NCBI GenBank assembly: GCA_029972135.1
Contig: CP124755.1
Location: forward strand, 2,046,001 to 2,110,000
DNA from: Candidatus Thiocaldithrix dubininis
GTDB lineage: Bacteria > Pseudomonadota > Gammaproteobacteria > Thiotrichales > Thiotrichaceae
Direction: 5' to 3'
DNA: 64,000 nucleotides
Shown here: in pieces, positions 1 through 13,593 of the stretch
Layout of the letters: the number at the start of each line of letters is the position of its first letter
Numbering within the stretch: position 1 is the first letter of the stretch
Made by a program: the position numbers and the translations under genes
The notes under the pieces: model-generated
Database searches by the model: none
The model's input: the letters and a program-made list of their open reading frames with translations, nothing else
What the model was told of the DNA's origin: nothing

Positions 1-2463
<2,463 letters not shown>

Positions 2464-3201
2464 TTATTCCAACCAAATAAAGCTCCCCATACGTCCGGTT
2501 TGCCCGTCACGCCGATAAGAAAAGAAACGTTCAGTATCTGAATAAGTGCAATAATCCCCGCCGCTAATTTGCGTAACCCCCAATCCCTGCAAACGTTGCC
2601 GCGCCAACAGATAAATATCCGCCAACCATTTCCCCGCATTGCTTGATGGCTTAAATGCCGCTTCTGCTGCCGCATCAGACTGCATAAACGCGTGGCGCAC
2701 TTCCTCACCCACCTCAAACGCAGTCGCCCCAATAGCAGGACCCAACCACGCCATTAACTCACGGGGTTCAGTTTGCAAAGCCTGCACCGTGCGTTCTAAT
2801 ACGCCCGCCTGTAAGCCACGCCAACCCGCATGCGCCGCACCGGCTTTTGTTCCCGCCTGATCACAAAATAATACAGGCAAACAATCCGCCGTCATCACCA
2901 CACACACCTGCGCCTTCTGTAACGCCACCGACGCATCCGCCGTTGGATAACAAGAAACCGCACCCATACCGCACACATCCGTACCGTGAACTTGCTGCAA
3001 CCACAACGGCTCGGTTGGCAGATTTAAAATATCCCCGACTAACAAACGATTCCGCGCCACCGCATACGGGTCATCACCCACATGATTGCCCAAATTTAAA
3101 CTCTCAAACGGCGCTAGACTCACACCGCCGCTACGTGTTGTACAAACTGCTTTCACGTTGGCAGGCGCGGCCCAATTCGGGATGATCCAATCAAACTTCA
3201 T
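2464..3201 (-). CDS. pgeF: Peptidoglycan editing factor / multicopper polyphenol oxidoreductase family (YfiH)
   Basis: 245 residues, the usual length for the YfiH/PgeF (DUF152, laccase-domain) family, which removes wrongly incorporated L-Ser residues from peptidoglycan precursors in E. coli and has also been reported with laccase or purine-nucleoside activities. The family's metal-binding residues are visible: LQQVHG near residue 70, then TADCLPV and AHAGWRGL near residues 105-130. Start ATG at 3201. It lies between leuS and the gcv operon on the same strand, with the gcv terminator upstream of it, so it probably has its own promoter in 3202-3330. Assignment to the family is firm; the exact substrate is inferred. 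Confidence 0.93.
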   Translation of the reverse strand: MKFDWIIPNWAAPANVKAVCTTRSGGVSLAPFESLNLGNHVGDDPYAVARNRLLVGDILNLPTEPLWLQQVHGTDVCGMGAVSCYPTADASVALQKAQVCVVMTADCLPVLFCDQAGTKAGAAHAGWRGLQAGVLERTVQALQTEPRELMAWLGPAIGATAFEVGEEVRHAFMQSDAAAEAAFKPSSNAGKWLADIYLLARQRLQGLGVTQISGGDYCTYSDTERFFSYRRDGQTGRMGSFIWLE

Positions 3202-3330
3202 AAGCAGTTATGCCTTTCTTGGGTTTTATAATTAAAGGGCAGAATAGCACAACTTGGGTGTCTTTTACCGATAAAGCCAGAGGTGAGTTTCTTAAGCGCA
3301 TGATCTTCAATTCTTCTAAAGCCGAATCGA

Positions 3331-3350
3331 AAAAGGAGCGCAAGCTCCTT
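3331..3350 (-). terminator. Rho-independent terminator of the gcv operon
   Basis: On the minus strand a 7-bp perfect stem (AAGGAGC with GCTCCTT, 3333-3350) with a 4-nt loop runs into a T tract (complement of 3331-3334). It sits 16 bp past the gcvP stop codon and separates gcvP from pgeF. Confidence 0.8.
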
Positions 3351-3366
3351 CTTCTACCTCAAATTA

Positions 3367-6243
3367 CTACCGATAACTCTCCACGCTCGGACAAGAACAA
3401 ACCAAATTCCTATCGCCGTAGACGTTATCAATACGATTCACGGTGGGCCAATATTTCGCGCTAGGCATAACGCCTTTCGGGAACACGGCTTCGCTTTGTG
3501 AATACGGACGCTGCCAAGTTTGGGTTAAATCGTCCAAGGTATGCGGTGCATTCACCAATGGATTGTTATCCGCTGCCCAAACGCCATCTTGCACCTTTTG
3601 AATTTCTTCACGAATCGCAATCATCGCATCGCAGAAACGATCCAATTCTTCCTTCGGTTCGGATTCAGTGGGTTCAATCATCAGCGTACCCGCGACAGGG
3701 AACGACATGGTAGGCGCGTGAAAACCGTAATCCATTAAACGCTTGGCAATATCCGATTCATCAATGCCAGACGCAGCTTTCAACGGGCGAATGTCGATAA
3801 TACATTCATGCGCAACGCGTCCATTTTTGCCGCGATACAGCACCGGATAGTAGTCAGCAAGGCGTTGCATGATGTAATTGGCGTTGAGAATAGCCATTTC
3901 GGTGGCTTGTTTTAAACCATTGCCACCCATCATTTTGATATACATCCACGAGATTGGCAGAATCGCGCCACTGCCATACGGTGCAGCAGAAATCGCGCTA
4001 TTGCCTTGCTTGCCGTCAAACGGTGGGTTTTCCACATTGCTGGATAAGAACGGGGTGAGATGCGCTTTTACACCGATGGGTCCCATACCAGGGCCACCGC
4101 CGCCGTGTGGAATGGCAAAGGTTTTGTGTAAATTGAGGTGTGATACATCTGAGCCGAATTTGCCCGGTTTGGACAAACCCACTTGCGCGTTCATATTCGC
4201 GCCGTCCATGTAAACTTGCCCGCCAAAATCATGCACGATTTTGCAGATTTCGACGATTTCTTGCTCGAATACGCCGTGAGTGGATGGGTAAGTCACCATC
4301 AAACAAGACAGATTGGCTTGATGCTTTTCGGCTTTGGCGCGTAAATCGGCAATATCCACATTGCCGTTTGCGTCACAATCCACCACCACGACTTTTAAGT
4401 TAACCATTGCAGCAGAGGCGGGATTTGTACCGTGCGCAGAACTAGGAATTAAGCATACATCCCGATGCGCTTGCCCGATGCTGGCTTGATAACGACGAAT
4501 CGCCACTAAGCCTGCGTACTCGCCTTGCGCCCCCGAATTCGGCTGCATAGAAATCGCATCATAGCCCGTGACTTCAATCAGCCAATCTTCCAATTCTTGA
4601 ATCATGGCACGATAGCCAATGGTTTGGGCATTCGGCGCAAATGGGTGAATATCCGCAAATTCCGGCCACGTAATCGGCATCATTTCTGAAGTAGCGTTTA
4701 ATTTCATGGTGCATGAACCCAGCGGAATCATGCCATGCGTTAAGGAAAAATCCTTATTTTCTAGACGTTTCAGATAGCGCAGCATTTCTGATTCGGAATG
4801 ATGCGAATTAAACACTGGATGCGTTAAGAACGCGCTTTGGCGTTGGTAAGCAGCGGGAATACCTGAAACATTTTCGGTAATCACCGCCTGATCTAAGGCT
4901 TCAATATCCAAGCCGTGCTGATCACCAATTAAAATATCAAACAGTTCGGCAATATCCGCCCGGGTTTTACGTTCATCCAAGCTAATGCCTAAGCGGTCAT
5001 TGCCCAGTTTGCGCAAATTCAGGTTGGCTTGTAAGGCAAGCTCATATAAAGCCTGCTGTTTATCACCCACCACCACGGTTAAGGTGTCAAACCACGTAGC
5101 ATGCGCCAGCGTATAGCCTTTACTTTGCAGACCCTTAGCCAGAATGTTGGTTAAGCGGTGAATACGTCCGGCAATTTTTTTCAAGCCTTCCGCGCCGTGA
5201 TACACCGCGTAAAAACCTGCCATATTCGCTAATAAGGCTTGGGCGGTACAAATATTAGAAGTAGCTTTTTCGCGGCGAATATGTTGTTCACGGGTTTGCA
5301 TCGCCATACGTAAGGCGGGCTTGCCGTGGCTATCAATCGACACGCCAATCACGCGCCCCGGCATCGTGCGTTTGAAAGCATCTTTCGTGGCAAAGAATGC
5401 CGCATGTGGCCCACCAAAGCCCATGGGTACGCCAAAGCGTTGTGAATTACCCACCACTACATCTGCGCCTAATTCACCCGGGGGTGTCAATTGCACTAAC
5501 GCCATTAAATCGCTTGCCACACACACTAAGGCTTTTTGCGCATGCGCTTGTTGAATGAAAGCCGCCAAATCTATGATTTCGCCAGTGGTGCTCGGGTATT
5601 GCACTAATGCGCCAAACACTTCGTGTTGAGCTAGTTCAGCGGCAGGTGCAATCACTAATTCAAACCCAAAGTACTCAGCGCGAGTTTTAATCACGTCGAT
5701 AGTTTGCGGATGCACATCGTCGGCGACAAAGAACCTGTCTGATTTAAGCTTATTGGAACGCTTACATAGGGTCATGGCTTCGGCGGCGGCAGTGGCTTCA
5801 TCCAATAGCGACGCATTGGCGATATCCATGCCGGTTAAATCGGTAATCATTTGTTGATAATTCAACAAAGCTTCCAAACGCCCTTGGGAAATTTCCGGCT
5901 GATACGGCGTATAAGCGGTATACCAACCCGGATTTTCCAACACATTGCGTAAAATCACAGGCGGTACAAGCGTGTCGTAATAGCCCGTACCAATATAAGA
6001 TTTTGCCACAATATTTTGTTTGGCTAATTGCTTGAGCGTGTTTAAAGCCTCGGCTTCGGTGCTACTAGGCGCTAACGCTAACGGCGCATTACTTAAAATA
6101 GCGGTGGGAACAGTACTGCTAATTAAATCGTCTAAAGACGCTGCGCCCACGCTAGCTAACATCGCTTGGCTATCAGCGGCATTCGGGCCAATATGGCGCG
6201 TAATAAAGTCGTCTCGTTGTTCGAGCTGGGATAAAGTGGTCAT
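3367..6243 (-). CDS. gcvP: Glycine dehydrogenase (decarboxylating), P protein, single-chain form
   Basis: PLP enzyme of the glycine cleavage system: decarboxylates glycine and passes the aminomethyl group to lipoyl-GcvH. 958 residues, against 957 in E. coli, so the fused (not GcvPA/GcvPB) form. The N-terminal half carries the inactive aminotransferase fold; the C-terminal half carries the PLP-lysine motif [17 protein letters not shown] at about residue 700 followed by GPIGVK. Last gene of gcvT-gcvH-gcvP, 63 bp after gcvH, with a terminator just behind it. Expression is expected to follow the glycine riboswitch ahead of gcvT. Confidence 0.98.
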   Translation of the reverse strand: MTTLSQLEQRDDFITRHIGPNAADSQAMLASVGAASLDDLISSTVPTAILSNAPLALAPSSTEAEALNTLKQLAKQNIVAKSYIGTGYYDTLVPPVILRNVLENPGWYTAYTPYQPEISQGRLEALLNYQQMITDLTGMDIANASLLDEATAAAEAMTLCKRSNKLKSDRFFVADDVHPQTIDVIKTRAEYFGFELVIAPAAELAQHEVFGALVQYPSTTGEIIDLAAFIQQAHAQKALVCVASDLMALVQLTPPGELGADVVVGNSQRFGVPMGFGGPHAAFFATKDAFKRTMPGRVIGVSIDSHGKPALRMAMQTREQHIRREKATSNICTAQALLANMAGFYAVYHGAEGLKKIAGRIHRLTNILAKGLQSKGYTLAHATWFDTLTVVVGDKQQALYELALQANLNLRKLGNDRLGISLDERKTRADIAELFDILIGDQHGLDIEALDQAVITENVSGIPAAYQRQSAFLTHPVFNSHHSESEMLRYLKRLENKDFSLTHGMIPLGSCTMKLNATSEMMPITWPEFADIHPFAPNAQTIGYRAMIQELEDWLIEVTGYDAISMQPNSGAQGEYAGLVAIRRYQASIGQAHRDVCLIPSSAHGTNPASAAMVNLKVVVVDCDANGNVDIADLRAKAEKHQANLSCLMVTYPSTHGVFEQEIVEICKIVHDFGGQVYMDGANMNAQVGLSKPGKFGSDVSHLNLHKTFAIPHGGGGPGMGPIGVKAHLTPFLSSNVENPPFDGKQGNSAISAAPYGSGAILPISWMYIKMMGGNGLKQATEMAILNANYIMQRLADYYPVLYRGKNGRVAHECIIDIRPLKAASGIDESDIAKRLMDYGFHAPTMSFPVAGTLMIEPTESEPKEELDRFCDAMIAIREEIQKVQDGVWAADNNPLVNAPHTLDDLTQTWQRPYSQSEAVFPKGVMPSAKYWPTVNRIDNVYGDRNLVCSCPSVESYR

Positions 6244-6306
6244 GGTGGTATCCTGTACGTCTAAACCCAGTTAGAGCGCGGGCAACGCTCTAACCGTCGG
6301 TGCAAA

Positions 6307-6693
6307 TTAGTCGTCTAATTCTGCTTTATAAGCATCCGCATCTAATAATTCGCCTAATGCGTCTTCGTCTTCCACACGCATCACAAATAACCAACCGTCA
6401 CCGTAAGGGTCAGAGTTAATTAGTTCTGGTGAATCTTGCACTGCCTCATTTACTTCCACGATCACACCCGGCACAGGTGCATAAATGTCAGAAGCTGCTT
6501 TGACAGATTCTGCTACTGCACAGCCGTCTTCTGCGCCGTATTCCGCGCCAATTTCGGGTAATTCCACATGCACTAAATCGCCTAAAGCTTCTTGTGCGTG
6601 ATCTGTAATCCCTACGGTAACCGTACCGTCACCGTTATCGCGCACCCATTCGTGAGACGCAGTATATTTCAAATCTGAAGGAACATTACTCAT
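6307..6693 (-). CDS. gcvH: Glycine cleavage system H protein (lipoyl carrier)
   Basis: 128 residues, normal for GcvH. The lipoyl-lysine is Lys65 in the motif [12 protein letters not shown]. It shuttles the aminomethyl and reducing groups between GcvP, GcvT and the lipoamide dehydrogenase, whose gene is not in this window. Middle gene of the gcv operon: 18 bp after gcvT, 63 bp before gcvP. A clear ribosome-binding site (AGGAGTTAG on the coding strand) precedes the ATG at 6693. Confidence 0.98.
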   Translation of the reverse strand: MSNVPSDLKYTASHEWVRDNGDGTVTVGITDHAQEALGDLVHVELPEIGAEYGAEDGCAVAESVKAASDIYAPVPGVIVEVNEAVQDSPELINSDPYGDGWLFVMRVEDEDALGELLDADAYKAELDD

Positions 6694-6711
6694 TGTCTAA
6701 CTCCTAAAATT

Positions 6712-7797
6712 TCAACTTAAGACAGATTGCCCATGACGTACAAATACCGGCTTGACCACCTTAGCCGGGTATAGCTTGCCACGAATTTCGACCTCGCATG
6801 CCTCGCCACATTCAACAGGTACACGTGCAAGCGCAATGGCTACGCCAAGTGTAGGCGAAAAAGTGCCACTTGTGGTTTCACCTTCGCCCGCAGCGCATTT
6901 AACTTTCATATGACTGCGTAAAACGCCTTTACCTTCTAACACTAAGCCCACTAATTTCTGTTTTACACCTGCGGCTTTTTCTGCCTCAATCACGGAGCGC
7001 CCAATAAAATCACGGTCTGTGGGTTGCCATGCAATCGTCCAACCTAAACCCGAAGTCAACGGCGAGGTGGTTTCATCCATATCCGTGCCGTATAAATTCA
7101 TGCCTGCTTCCATCCGTAAGGTATCGCGCGCGCCTAAACCCGCAGGTTTAACGCCAGCGGCTAATAAGTCATCCCAAAACTGGGCAGCGTCCGCATGCGG
7201 CAACATAATTTCAAAGCCATCTTCGCCGGTATAACCCGTACGAGCAATAAACCAATCACCCCCAACATAATCGCCATAAAATACGCCCAATTTTTCGGCA
7301 ATGGCTTTTTGCTCAGCAGGCAATACGCTTAACACACGCTCACGCGCAGTTGGGCCTTGTATAGCCAACATAGATAAATCTGCACGTTCGGTTAACGTCG
7401 CCTCAAAGCCTTGTAATTGGCTTTGCATCCACGCTAAATCTTTATCACGGGTCGCGGCATTCACCACAATACGGTAATGATCATCTGCAAAATAATAGAC
7501 AATTAGATCGTCGATCACGCCACCTTGTGGGTTTAACATGGCGCTATATAAGGCTTTACCGCGTTCTTTTAATTTATCAACATTATTCGCTAACAAACGC
7601 TGTAAATACGCTTTGGCATCTTTACCGTTTAAATCCAGTACTGTCATATGCGACACGTCAAACATGCCTGCATCCTGACGCACTAAATGATGTTCTTGTA
7701 ATTGTGAGCCGTAATTAATCGGCATTTCCCAACCGGCAAAATCAACCATTTTGCCACCAGCCGCTAAATGACTGGCATAAAAGGCCGTACGTTGCAT
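6712..7797 (-). CDS. gcvT: Aminomethyltransferase, glycine cleavage T protein
   Basis: 361 residues (E. coli 364). Releases ammonia from aminomethyl-GcvH and forms 5,10-methylene-THF. Family signatures seen: the N-terminal [21 protein letters not shown] folate-binding segment (residues about 10-26), MFDVSHM near residue 46, and [10 protein letters not shown] near residue 193. First gene of the operon; the ATG at 7797 has a strong AGGAGA ribosome-binding site. The riboswitch and its terminator hairpin lie directly upstream, so this gene is the controlled entry point of glycine catabolism. Confidence 0.98.
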   Translation of the reverse strand: MQRTAFYASHLAAGGKMVDFAGWEMPINYGSQLQEHHLVRQDAGMFDVSHMTVLDLNGKDAKAYLQRLLANNVDKLKERGKALYSAMLNPQGGVIDDLIVYYFADDHYRIVVNAATRDKDLAWMQSQLQGFEATLTERADLSMLAIQGPTARERVLSVLPAEQKAIAEKLGVFYGDYVGGDWFIARTGYTGEDGFEIMLPHADAAQFWDDLLAAGVKPAGLGARDTLRMEAGMNLYGTDMDETTSPLTSGLGWTIAWQPTDRDFIGRSVIEAEKAAGVKQKLVGLVLEGKGVLRSHMKVKCAAGEGETTSGTFSPTLGVAIALARVPVECGEACEVEIRGKLYPAKVVKPVFVRHGQSVLS

Positions 7798-7821
7798 GCA
7801 TCTCTCCTAAATTTTAGGCAC

Positions 7822-7855
7822 AAAAAAGGGCGGCAAGCCGCTAAGCTTGCCGCCC
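7822..7855 (-). terminator. Terminator hairpin of the glycine riboswitch (expression platform)
   Basis: A 10-bp perfect stem (GGGCGGCAAG with CTTGCCGCCC) with an 8-nt loop is followed on the minus strand by six Ts. It stands between the second glycine aptamer and gcvT, about 25 bp before the start codon. It reads as a transcription-termination platform: ligand binding upstream would be expected to permit readthrough. The exact antiterminator pairing was not resolved by eye. Confidence 0.85.
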
Positions 7856-8045
7856 CTCTGTCCTGTTACCTGAGAGATTTCTTAAACCACTTAACAAGCG
7901 GTTAAGTTACAACCCTTCGGTGAGTGTTTCCACTGCTCTCCAGAGCCAACCGTAGAGCTTACAGTCCTTTTGCCTGAGCGTTTCCGGGCGGAATTTGCGC
8001 CTTCGGCGATTAACTAATGTTGATTAATTAATTCTCTTCTGCAAG
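7856..8045 (-). promoter_or_regulatory. Tandem glycine riboswitch (two aptamers)
   Basis: On the minus strand both aptamer signatures appear in order. Aptamer 1 (about 8045-7970) has GAAGAGA, then CGCCGAAGGCGCAA, then CTCAGGCAAAAGGAC. Aptamer 2 (about 7946-7860) has GGAGAGCAGTGG, CACCGAAGGG, then CTCTCAGGTAACAGGAC. These match the conserved glycine-riboswitch core strings (GGAGAG, CCGAAGG, CUCAGGCAAAAGGAC). The linker between aptamers is short, as in cooperative tandem switches. Aptamer 2 has GGTAACAGGAC where GGCAAAAGGAC is usual. Placed ahead of gcvT-gcvH-gcvP it should activate glycine cleavage when glycine is plentiful. Confidence 0.95.
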
Positions 8046-8107
8046 TTTATGATTGAAGCGCTCGATTCTACCGAATTCTCAGTCCACAACACTAGCCTAA
8101 AATAGGC

Positions 8108-8626
8108 TTATTTTGCTTGACCGGCTGCTTCCGCTGCTTTTTGCGCCGCAGTTGCTTCAGCTTCTACTTTTTCAGCATTAGCTTTATCTTCTACTTTAGC
8201 TGCCGCTTCAGCCACTGCACCCGCTGCATCCGCTTTCATTTCTTCCACTTTCACACCGGCGGCTGCCGCTGCACCGGCTACGCTGTCTTTCATGTCTTGA
8301 GCAGCGTCTTTAGTCGCAGCCGCAGCACCTTGGGCTGCATCTTTCATAGCAGCCGCAGCGTCTTTCACTTCTTCTTTAGCGTTTTCAACGGCTGCACCCG
8401 CAGAATTAACCGCTGCTGTACCTGCTGCTGCCGCTGCATCGCCCGCCGCTTGGGCTGCTTCACCAGCGGCGGCTTTAGCTTCTTCAACTTTCACTTCGGC
8501 TTTTTGCCCTTGCACTTCAGCCGTTACTTCTTTTTGCGCAGCCGTTGCATTTTCAGCCGGTTTATCACCACAAGCAACTAATGCTAAAGACACTAATAAA
8601 GAAGAAACGATATAAGCAGTTTTCAT
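8108..8626 (-). CDS. Alanine-rich repetitive lipoprotein, function unknown
   Basis: 172 residues. A lipoprotein signal peptide with lipobox LVAC puts the lipidated Cys at residue 19. The mature part is almost only Ala, Lys, Glu, Asp, Gln and Val in repeating 10-11-residue units such as KDAAQGAAAATKDAAQ, so a long amphipathic helix or coiled coil is expected, resembling LEA-like or apolipoprotein-like repeats. It is probably anchored to a membrane facing the periplasm. ATG at 8626 has AGGAGTTC upstream. No known family can be named with confidence; a stabilising or envelope-spacer role is a guess. Confidence 0.75.
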   Translation of the reverse strand: MKTAYIVSSLLVSLALVACGDKPAENATAAQKEVTAEVQGQKAEVKVEEAKAAAGEAAQAAGDAAAAAGTAAVNSAGAAVENAKEEVKDAAAAMKDAAQGAAAATKDAAQDMKDSVAGAAAAAGVKVEEMKADAAGAVAEAAAKVEDKANAEKVEAEATAAQKAAEAAGQAK

Positions 8627-8886
8627 TCTAATGAACTCCTAAAGTAATTTAAATTTTAGAGTTGCCACATTAATCCTTAAATTGTCAGCAACTTAGTTTG
8701 TTGAAATACCATCTATTGTTATAAGGTGTCCTTACGTTATAACTAATTCTCACTAGCCTGAGGGATGCATAGATTATAAACAACCTTGCTAAATTACTAC
8801 CCTCTTTTATGCCTAAATATTCAAAATCAAGCTTAAGTGTTGGCTTAGAATCTATTCTATAAAATAAATTCCCTAACATTAAAAAT
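8627..8886. other. AT-rich intergenic region, no gene supported
   Basis: 260 bp between the lipoprotein and acpS. A minus-strand open frame of 64 codons (8685-8879) lacks a convincing ribosome-binding site and recognisable content. An inverted repeat GTTATAA/TTATAAC (8718-8743) is the only structure noticed. The lipoprotein promoter probably lies in the left part. Confidence 0.5.
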
Positions 8887-9276
8887 TTATAATGTACTCA
8901 TCAACACCACAAACGCCACCGCGTAATGTCGCTCATCACTAACGGATAGTTCAATTTGCGTCACTTGCGATTGCTGCGCGGTATATAGGGTTTGCCCATG
9001 TAATTGCAAGTAAGGCTTGCCTAAATCGGTATAACAGGTCTCAATTTCTGATAAATGCACCGCTTGCCCGATTCCCGTCCCCAACGCTTTGGCTAAGGCT
9101 TCTTTAGTGGCAAAGCGTTTAGCCAACCAAGCCGCTGGCTGCGAAACTGTAGCAAATCTAGCCAATTCCTGTGCATGTAAAACCCGTTCCAAAAAACGCG
9201 GCGCATGGCTTTGTGTTAATAGCCGCTGCATTCGGGCAATTTCGACAATATCCGTACCAATGCCGATTAAGCGCAT
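8887..9276 (-). CDS. acpS: Holo-[acyl-carrier-protein] synthase
   Basis: 129 residues. Transfers 4'-phosphopantetheine from CoA to apo-ACP. The two metal-binding signatures are present: IGTDIVEI at the N-terminus and [19 protein letters not shown] near residues 50-70. Start ATG 9276 overlaps the pdxJ stop by 10 bp, so it is translationally coupled in recO-pdxJ-acpS, the common gammaproteobacterial order. Confidence 0.97.
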   Translation of the reverse strand: MRLIGIGTDIVEIARMQRLLTQSHAPRFLERVLHAQELARFATVSQPAAWLAKRFATKEALAKALGTGIGQAVHLSEIETCYTDLGKPYLQLHGQTLYTAQQSQVTQIELSVSDERHYAVAFVVLMSTL

Positions 9277-10007
9277 GCCGCTGCACGTGCTCCTTGCATT
9301 AAAGTTAGCATTTCACGAGTGGCTTGTTCTAAACCCACAAAGACCGCACGGGCGACAATTGAATGCCCAATATTTAATTCCTGCATTTGCAAAATCGCAG
9401 CAATCGCTTGTGTATTGTGATAATCCAAACCATGCCCAGCATTCACTTGAATACCTAAGCGCGTTGCAAATTCAGCCGCTTGTTGCAAGCGTGCTAATTC
9501 ACGGGCTTTCGCCTCGCCTGTTGCATTGGCATACGTGCCGGTATGTAATTCAATCACGGGCGCACCAATCTCAGGCACACGCCGAATATGTTCAATATCC
9601 GGTTCAATAAATAAAGACACACGAATATTAGCCGCGTTTAAACGTTGGGTAGCCGCCTGAATGCGGCTAAATTGCCCAATAATATCTAAGCCACCTTCGG
9701 TAGTTAATTCTTCACGTTTTTCCGGCACAATACAGCAATCATTGGGTAACGCATCACAAGCAATGCCTACCATTTCATCGGTTGCCGCCAATTCTAAATT
9801 TAAACGAGTTTGACAGATAGCACGAATGGCATACACATCGGCATCTTGAATATGCCGCCGATCTTCTCGCAAATGAATGGTAATCGCCTGCGCACCAGCG
9901 TTTTCAACTAAACGCACTGCTTCTAATAAATCTGGGTAAACCGTGCCACGCGCTTGGCGTAAGGTTGCCACGTGGTCAATATTGACCCCTAATTCAATTG
10001 CTTTCAT
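9267..10007 (-). CDS. pdxJ: Pyridoxine 5'-phosphate synthase
   Basis: 246 residues, TIM barrel. Condenses 1-deoxyxylulose 5-phosphate with 3-amino-2-oxopropyl phosphate to make pyridoxine 5'-phosphate. Signatures: [16 protein letters not shown] at the start, HLREDRRHI near residue 45, and [11 protein letters not shown] near residue 190. Overlaps recO upstream by 14 bp and acpS downstream by 10 bp, which indicates one transcript with coupled translation. Confidence 0.98.
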   Translation of the reverse strand: MKAIELGVNIDHVATLRQARGTVYPDLLEAVRLVENAGAQAITIHLREDRRHIQDADVYAIRAICQTRLNLELAATDEMVGIACDALPNDCCIVPEKREELTTEGGLDIIGQFSRIQAATQRLNAANIRVSLFIEPDIEHIRRVPEIGAPVIELHTGTYANATGEAKARELARLQQAAEFATRLGIQVNAGHGLDYHNTQAIAAILQMQELNIGHSIVARAVFVGLEQATREMLTLMQGARAAACA

Positions 10008-10680
10008 TGATTAATCGTCTCGCATGTAAAACTTTGCCTTGTAATAATAGGCTAAATAAGCGATCTAACACTTGGCGTAACTCATGCTGCAAGGCTTGGG
10101 TTAAACTCGTGGGTGTACGCAAACCTATCAATAATGCCCCAGACAGCGGCACACCCCGCACATCGGCTTGATCGGGCGCTAACCCCCGATCTGGCAGAAA
10201 ACGATAGCGCATTTGCGGCTGAATGTCCTGCCCTGTCGCGTCATCCTGCCACAAATTTAGAACATAGCCGTTCACGTGCAACACGTTTAACTCAAATAAA
10301 GGCATGGCTAAGCTGTCATGCAACTGGGTCAAACGTTGCAAAGTATTTAAATAAGCATCAAATAATTTAGGTTGGGCTTGATGCGCCCACAAACTACGCA
10401 ATAACACTTCATTGAGATATAAAGCACGGCTTAGATTGGCAGGCGGTAAAGCAAAACGTTGTTGTTCTTCCACCTTATGCAAACTTAGTACCTCACCTTT
10501 ACCCGCCCATGCGCCTTCTAATAAACGTAAAGGTTCTAAAATTGCTTTACTACGGGCTTGCTTACTGACCTTAGCGACACAGGTAAATTTTCCAGCGTCA
10601 CGCGTCCATATATCTAACAGTAAACTTTGCTCCCGGAATGGTTTACGTCTTAAAATAACCAACGGGCTTAGGGTTATCAT
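9994..10680 (-). CDS. recO: DNA repair protein RecO
   Basis: Works with RecF and RecR to load RecA on SSB-coated single-stranded DNA. The N-terminal OB fold is recognisable from [22 protein letters not shown]-type sequence followed by GKFTCVAK. I chose the ATG at 10680 (228 residues); a TTG 12 codons upstream (10716) extends the frame but adds non-conserved residues. AAGAAGAG lies about 12 bp before the ATG. First gene of recO-pdxJ-acpS. The zinc-finger cysteines found in some RecO proteins are absent, as in E. coli. Confidence 0.93.
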   Translation of the reverse strand: MITLSPLVILRRKPFREQSLLLDIWTRDAGKFTCVAKVSKQARSKAILEPLRLLEGAWAGKGEVLSLHKVEEQQRFALPPANLSRALYLNEVLLRSLWAHQAQPKLFDAYLNTLQRLTQLHDSLAMPLFELNVLHVNGYVLNLWQDDATGQDIQPQMRYRFLPDRGLAPDQADVRGVPLSGALLIGLRTPTSLTQALQHELRQVLDRLFSLLLQGKVLHARRLINESN

Positions 10681-10870
10681 GGTGCTAAAATACTCTTCTT
10701 GCAGACTTATGGGCAAATTTTGTGCAAAATCCGCATCAAAATTAAACGTCTTGTATAGAATGTATAGTCTGGTAACACTATTTTAAAGCGGATTAAACCG
10801 AATCTACATTTGAATAGTGCTACTATAGCACTTATTCCTATGTGGCTTGTTTTGGAGTCAAATCCCCAGC

Positions 10871-11755
10871 ATGTCTTTTTTAAGTCATTTTTTTCAATTT
10901 CTAAAGCGCGTTCTTATTAGTTTTAAGCAGAACCAAGGATTATTATTAGCCGGAGCAATTGCCTATTATACGTTATTATCGTTAATTCCACTGGTAACTT
11001 TATCTATTGTAGCTTTATCCCATATTATTGACGAACAAGAATTATTGGATATTGTACAAAGTAATTTAAGTTTATTATTTGGAACGCAAGCGCACAGCGT
11101 CGCGCAGCAAATGCATATATTCTTAGAAAATCGGCAAACCGTAGGGGGCGTAGGTTTAATTATTTTAGTGTTTTTTAGCTCAATGGCGTTTACAGTTTTA
11201 GAAAATGCGATGTCTGTTATATTTTTTCATCGTGTACAAGTACATCGCCGCCATTTTCTGATCTCTGCTATTATTCCCTATATGTATATTTTAATTTCCG
11301 GCATCTGCATCTTATTTCTGGCAATTGTCAGTGGAGCACTGGATATGTTACATGGGCAAGTCGTTACCATCTTATTCTGGTCGATAGAACTTGACGAATT
11401 TACTGGCACAATTCTCTATCTCTTTGGTTTGTTTGGCTTAACGCTACTCCTAACATCTTTCTACATGGTCATGCCCGTCGGCAAAATTCCCTTCCGCCAT
11501 GCCCTGATTGGTAGCTTTTGCGTGGCAATTCTCTGGGAATTAACCCGACACGCAATGGTGTGGTATTTTACAACACTATCAATGGTCAATATTATTTATG
11601 GCTCATTAACCACTACCGTGGTCGCCTTAGTTTTTTTAGAAGTTGCCGCTATTATTTTATTATTTGGCGCACAAGCGATTGCCGAATATGAAAGAATGCA
11701 ACAAGAACAACACGATCTGACACTAATTGATCCCGATAAAAAAGCTAGGTATTAA
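10871..11755 (+). CDS. YihY/BrkB-family inner-membrane protein (formerly called ribonuclease BN)
   Basis: 294 residues from the ATG at 10871. A TTG start 24 bp upstream would extend the frame, but the ATG has GGAG upstream and matches family N-termini. Six membrane segments are expected. Family motifs: LLAGAIAYYTLLSLIPL near residues 30-45, and a conserved C-terminal region with LTRHAMVWYF and IIYGSLTTTVVAL. The family's function is unsettled; the old RNase BN name belongs to another gene. It converges with tgt, whose stop is 8 bp away, sharing a hairpin. Confidence 0.9.
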   Translation: MSFLSHFFQFLKRVLISFKQNQGLLLAGAIAYYTLLSLIPLVTLSIVALSHIIDEQELLDIVQSNLSLLFGTQAHSVAQQMHIFLENRQTVGGVGLIILVFFSSMAFTVLENAMSVIFFHRVQVHRRHFLISAIIPYMYILISGICILFLAIVSGALDMLHGQVVTILFWSIELDEFTGTILYLFGLFGLTLLLTSFYMVMPVGKIPFRHALIGSFCVAILWELTRHAMVWYFTTLSMVNIIYGSLTTTVVALVFLEVAAIILLFGAQAIAEYERMQQEQHDLTLIDPDKKARY

Positions 11756-11763
11756 AACCTAGC

Positions 11764-11765
<2 letters not shown>
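11738..11765 (-). terminator. Terminator hairpin shared by the ends of tgt and the YihY gene
   Basis: A 9-bp perfect stem (AAGCTAGGT with ACCTAGCTT) and 6-nt loop. Read on the minus strand it ends in six to seven Ts, a good terminator for tgt. The hairpin contains the last codons and stop of the YihY gene on one strand and the end of the tgt stop on the other. Read on the plus strand there is no T tract. Confidence 0.8.
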
Positions 11766-12939
<1,174 letters not shown>

Positions 12940-12978
12940 CTACAGCTTGCCTGCCCCTGCATCTGTGAAATGAAACAA

Positions 12979-13428
12979 CTAGTTACTGGGGCGAACGGCT
13001 AAAATTTCACATTGTAATAATTTGCTTAAACTTTCTAAGGACTGACTGGCATTGCCTGCGGCATTTTTTTTGGCAGCGGCACACAATACGGTTAAATCTA
13101 CGTGATTCAGCTTAATAAATTGGCTTAACACTTCATCGACTTTACCGTGATAAACCACAAGCACGGTACTGTCAGGTAAGCCTAGTACGTTGGCTAAGTG
13201 CTTTAGTTTATCCTCAGCTAAAACAATTTGATTTTGCTTAGCCGTTGCATTCATGGGTAAGGTTTGCGTGCCACCAAAGGCTACTTTACCCAAAGATAAA
13301 TCTTCCACCACATGCAAAAGCGATAACTTTGCCTGATAGTGTTGGGCTAAATCGGCGGCGCGTTGTACGCTGTTCTGACTGGCTTGGCTGAAATCAACCG
13401 GAACTAAAATATGCTGATACGGTTTCAT
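12979..13428 (-). CDS. Universal stress protein (UspA family)
   Basis: 149 residues, one Usp domain: begins MKPYQHILVPVDFSQAS and ends CEILAVRPS, both typical. The usual ATP-binding pattern G-2X-G-9X-G(S/T) is not clearly present (the region reads LCAAAKKNAAGNASQS), so it may belong to the non-ATP-binding UspA type. ATG at 13428 has AGGAGGCG upstream. It stands alone, divergent from aroE; the 165-bp intergenic region 13429-13593 should carry both promoters. Confidence 0.93.
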   Translation of the reverse strand: MKPYQHILVPVDFSQASQNSVQRAADLAQHYQAKLSLLHVVEDLSLGKVAFGGTQTLPMNATAKQNQIVLAEDKLKHLANVLGLPDSTVLVVYHGKVDEVLSQFIKLNHVDLTVLCAAAKKNAAGNASQSLESLSKLLQCEILAVRPSN

Positions 13429-13593
13429 GAACGCCTCCTAGAAGTAATAACACTAACGACACTGCGCAATTCATAATTTACCGCAGAAATACAGTAAACT
13501 AGCTTGCAGTATAGCGGGTTTAACCCCGAATACAGTACGCTTATTGAAAAAAAATTAACCTAACCTGAATGCTTTTCCTAAGGACTTCTGACT

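Noticed and set aside
8117-8581. 154-codon plus-strand frame opposite the alanine-rich lipoprotein
   Set aside because: Cys/Phe/Arg-rich product is the antisense shadow of Ala/Lys/Glu codons; the minus-strand frame has a signal peptide and ribosome-binding site.
8718-8743. Inverted repeat GTTATAA/TTATAAC
   Set aside because: Short AT-only arms in AT-rich DNA; expected by chance.
8685-8879. 64-codon open frame on the minus strand between acpS and the lipoprotein
   Set aside because: AT-rich, no convincing ribosome-binding site and no recognisable sequence; it looks like a chance frame in an intergenic region.
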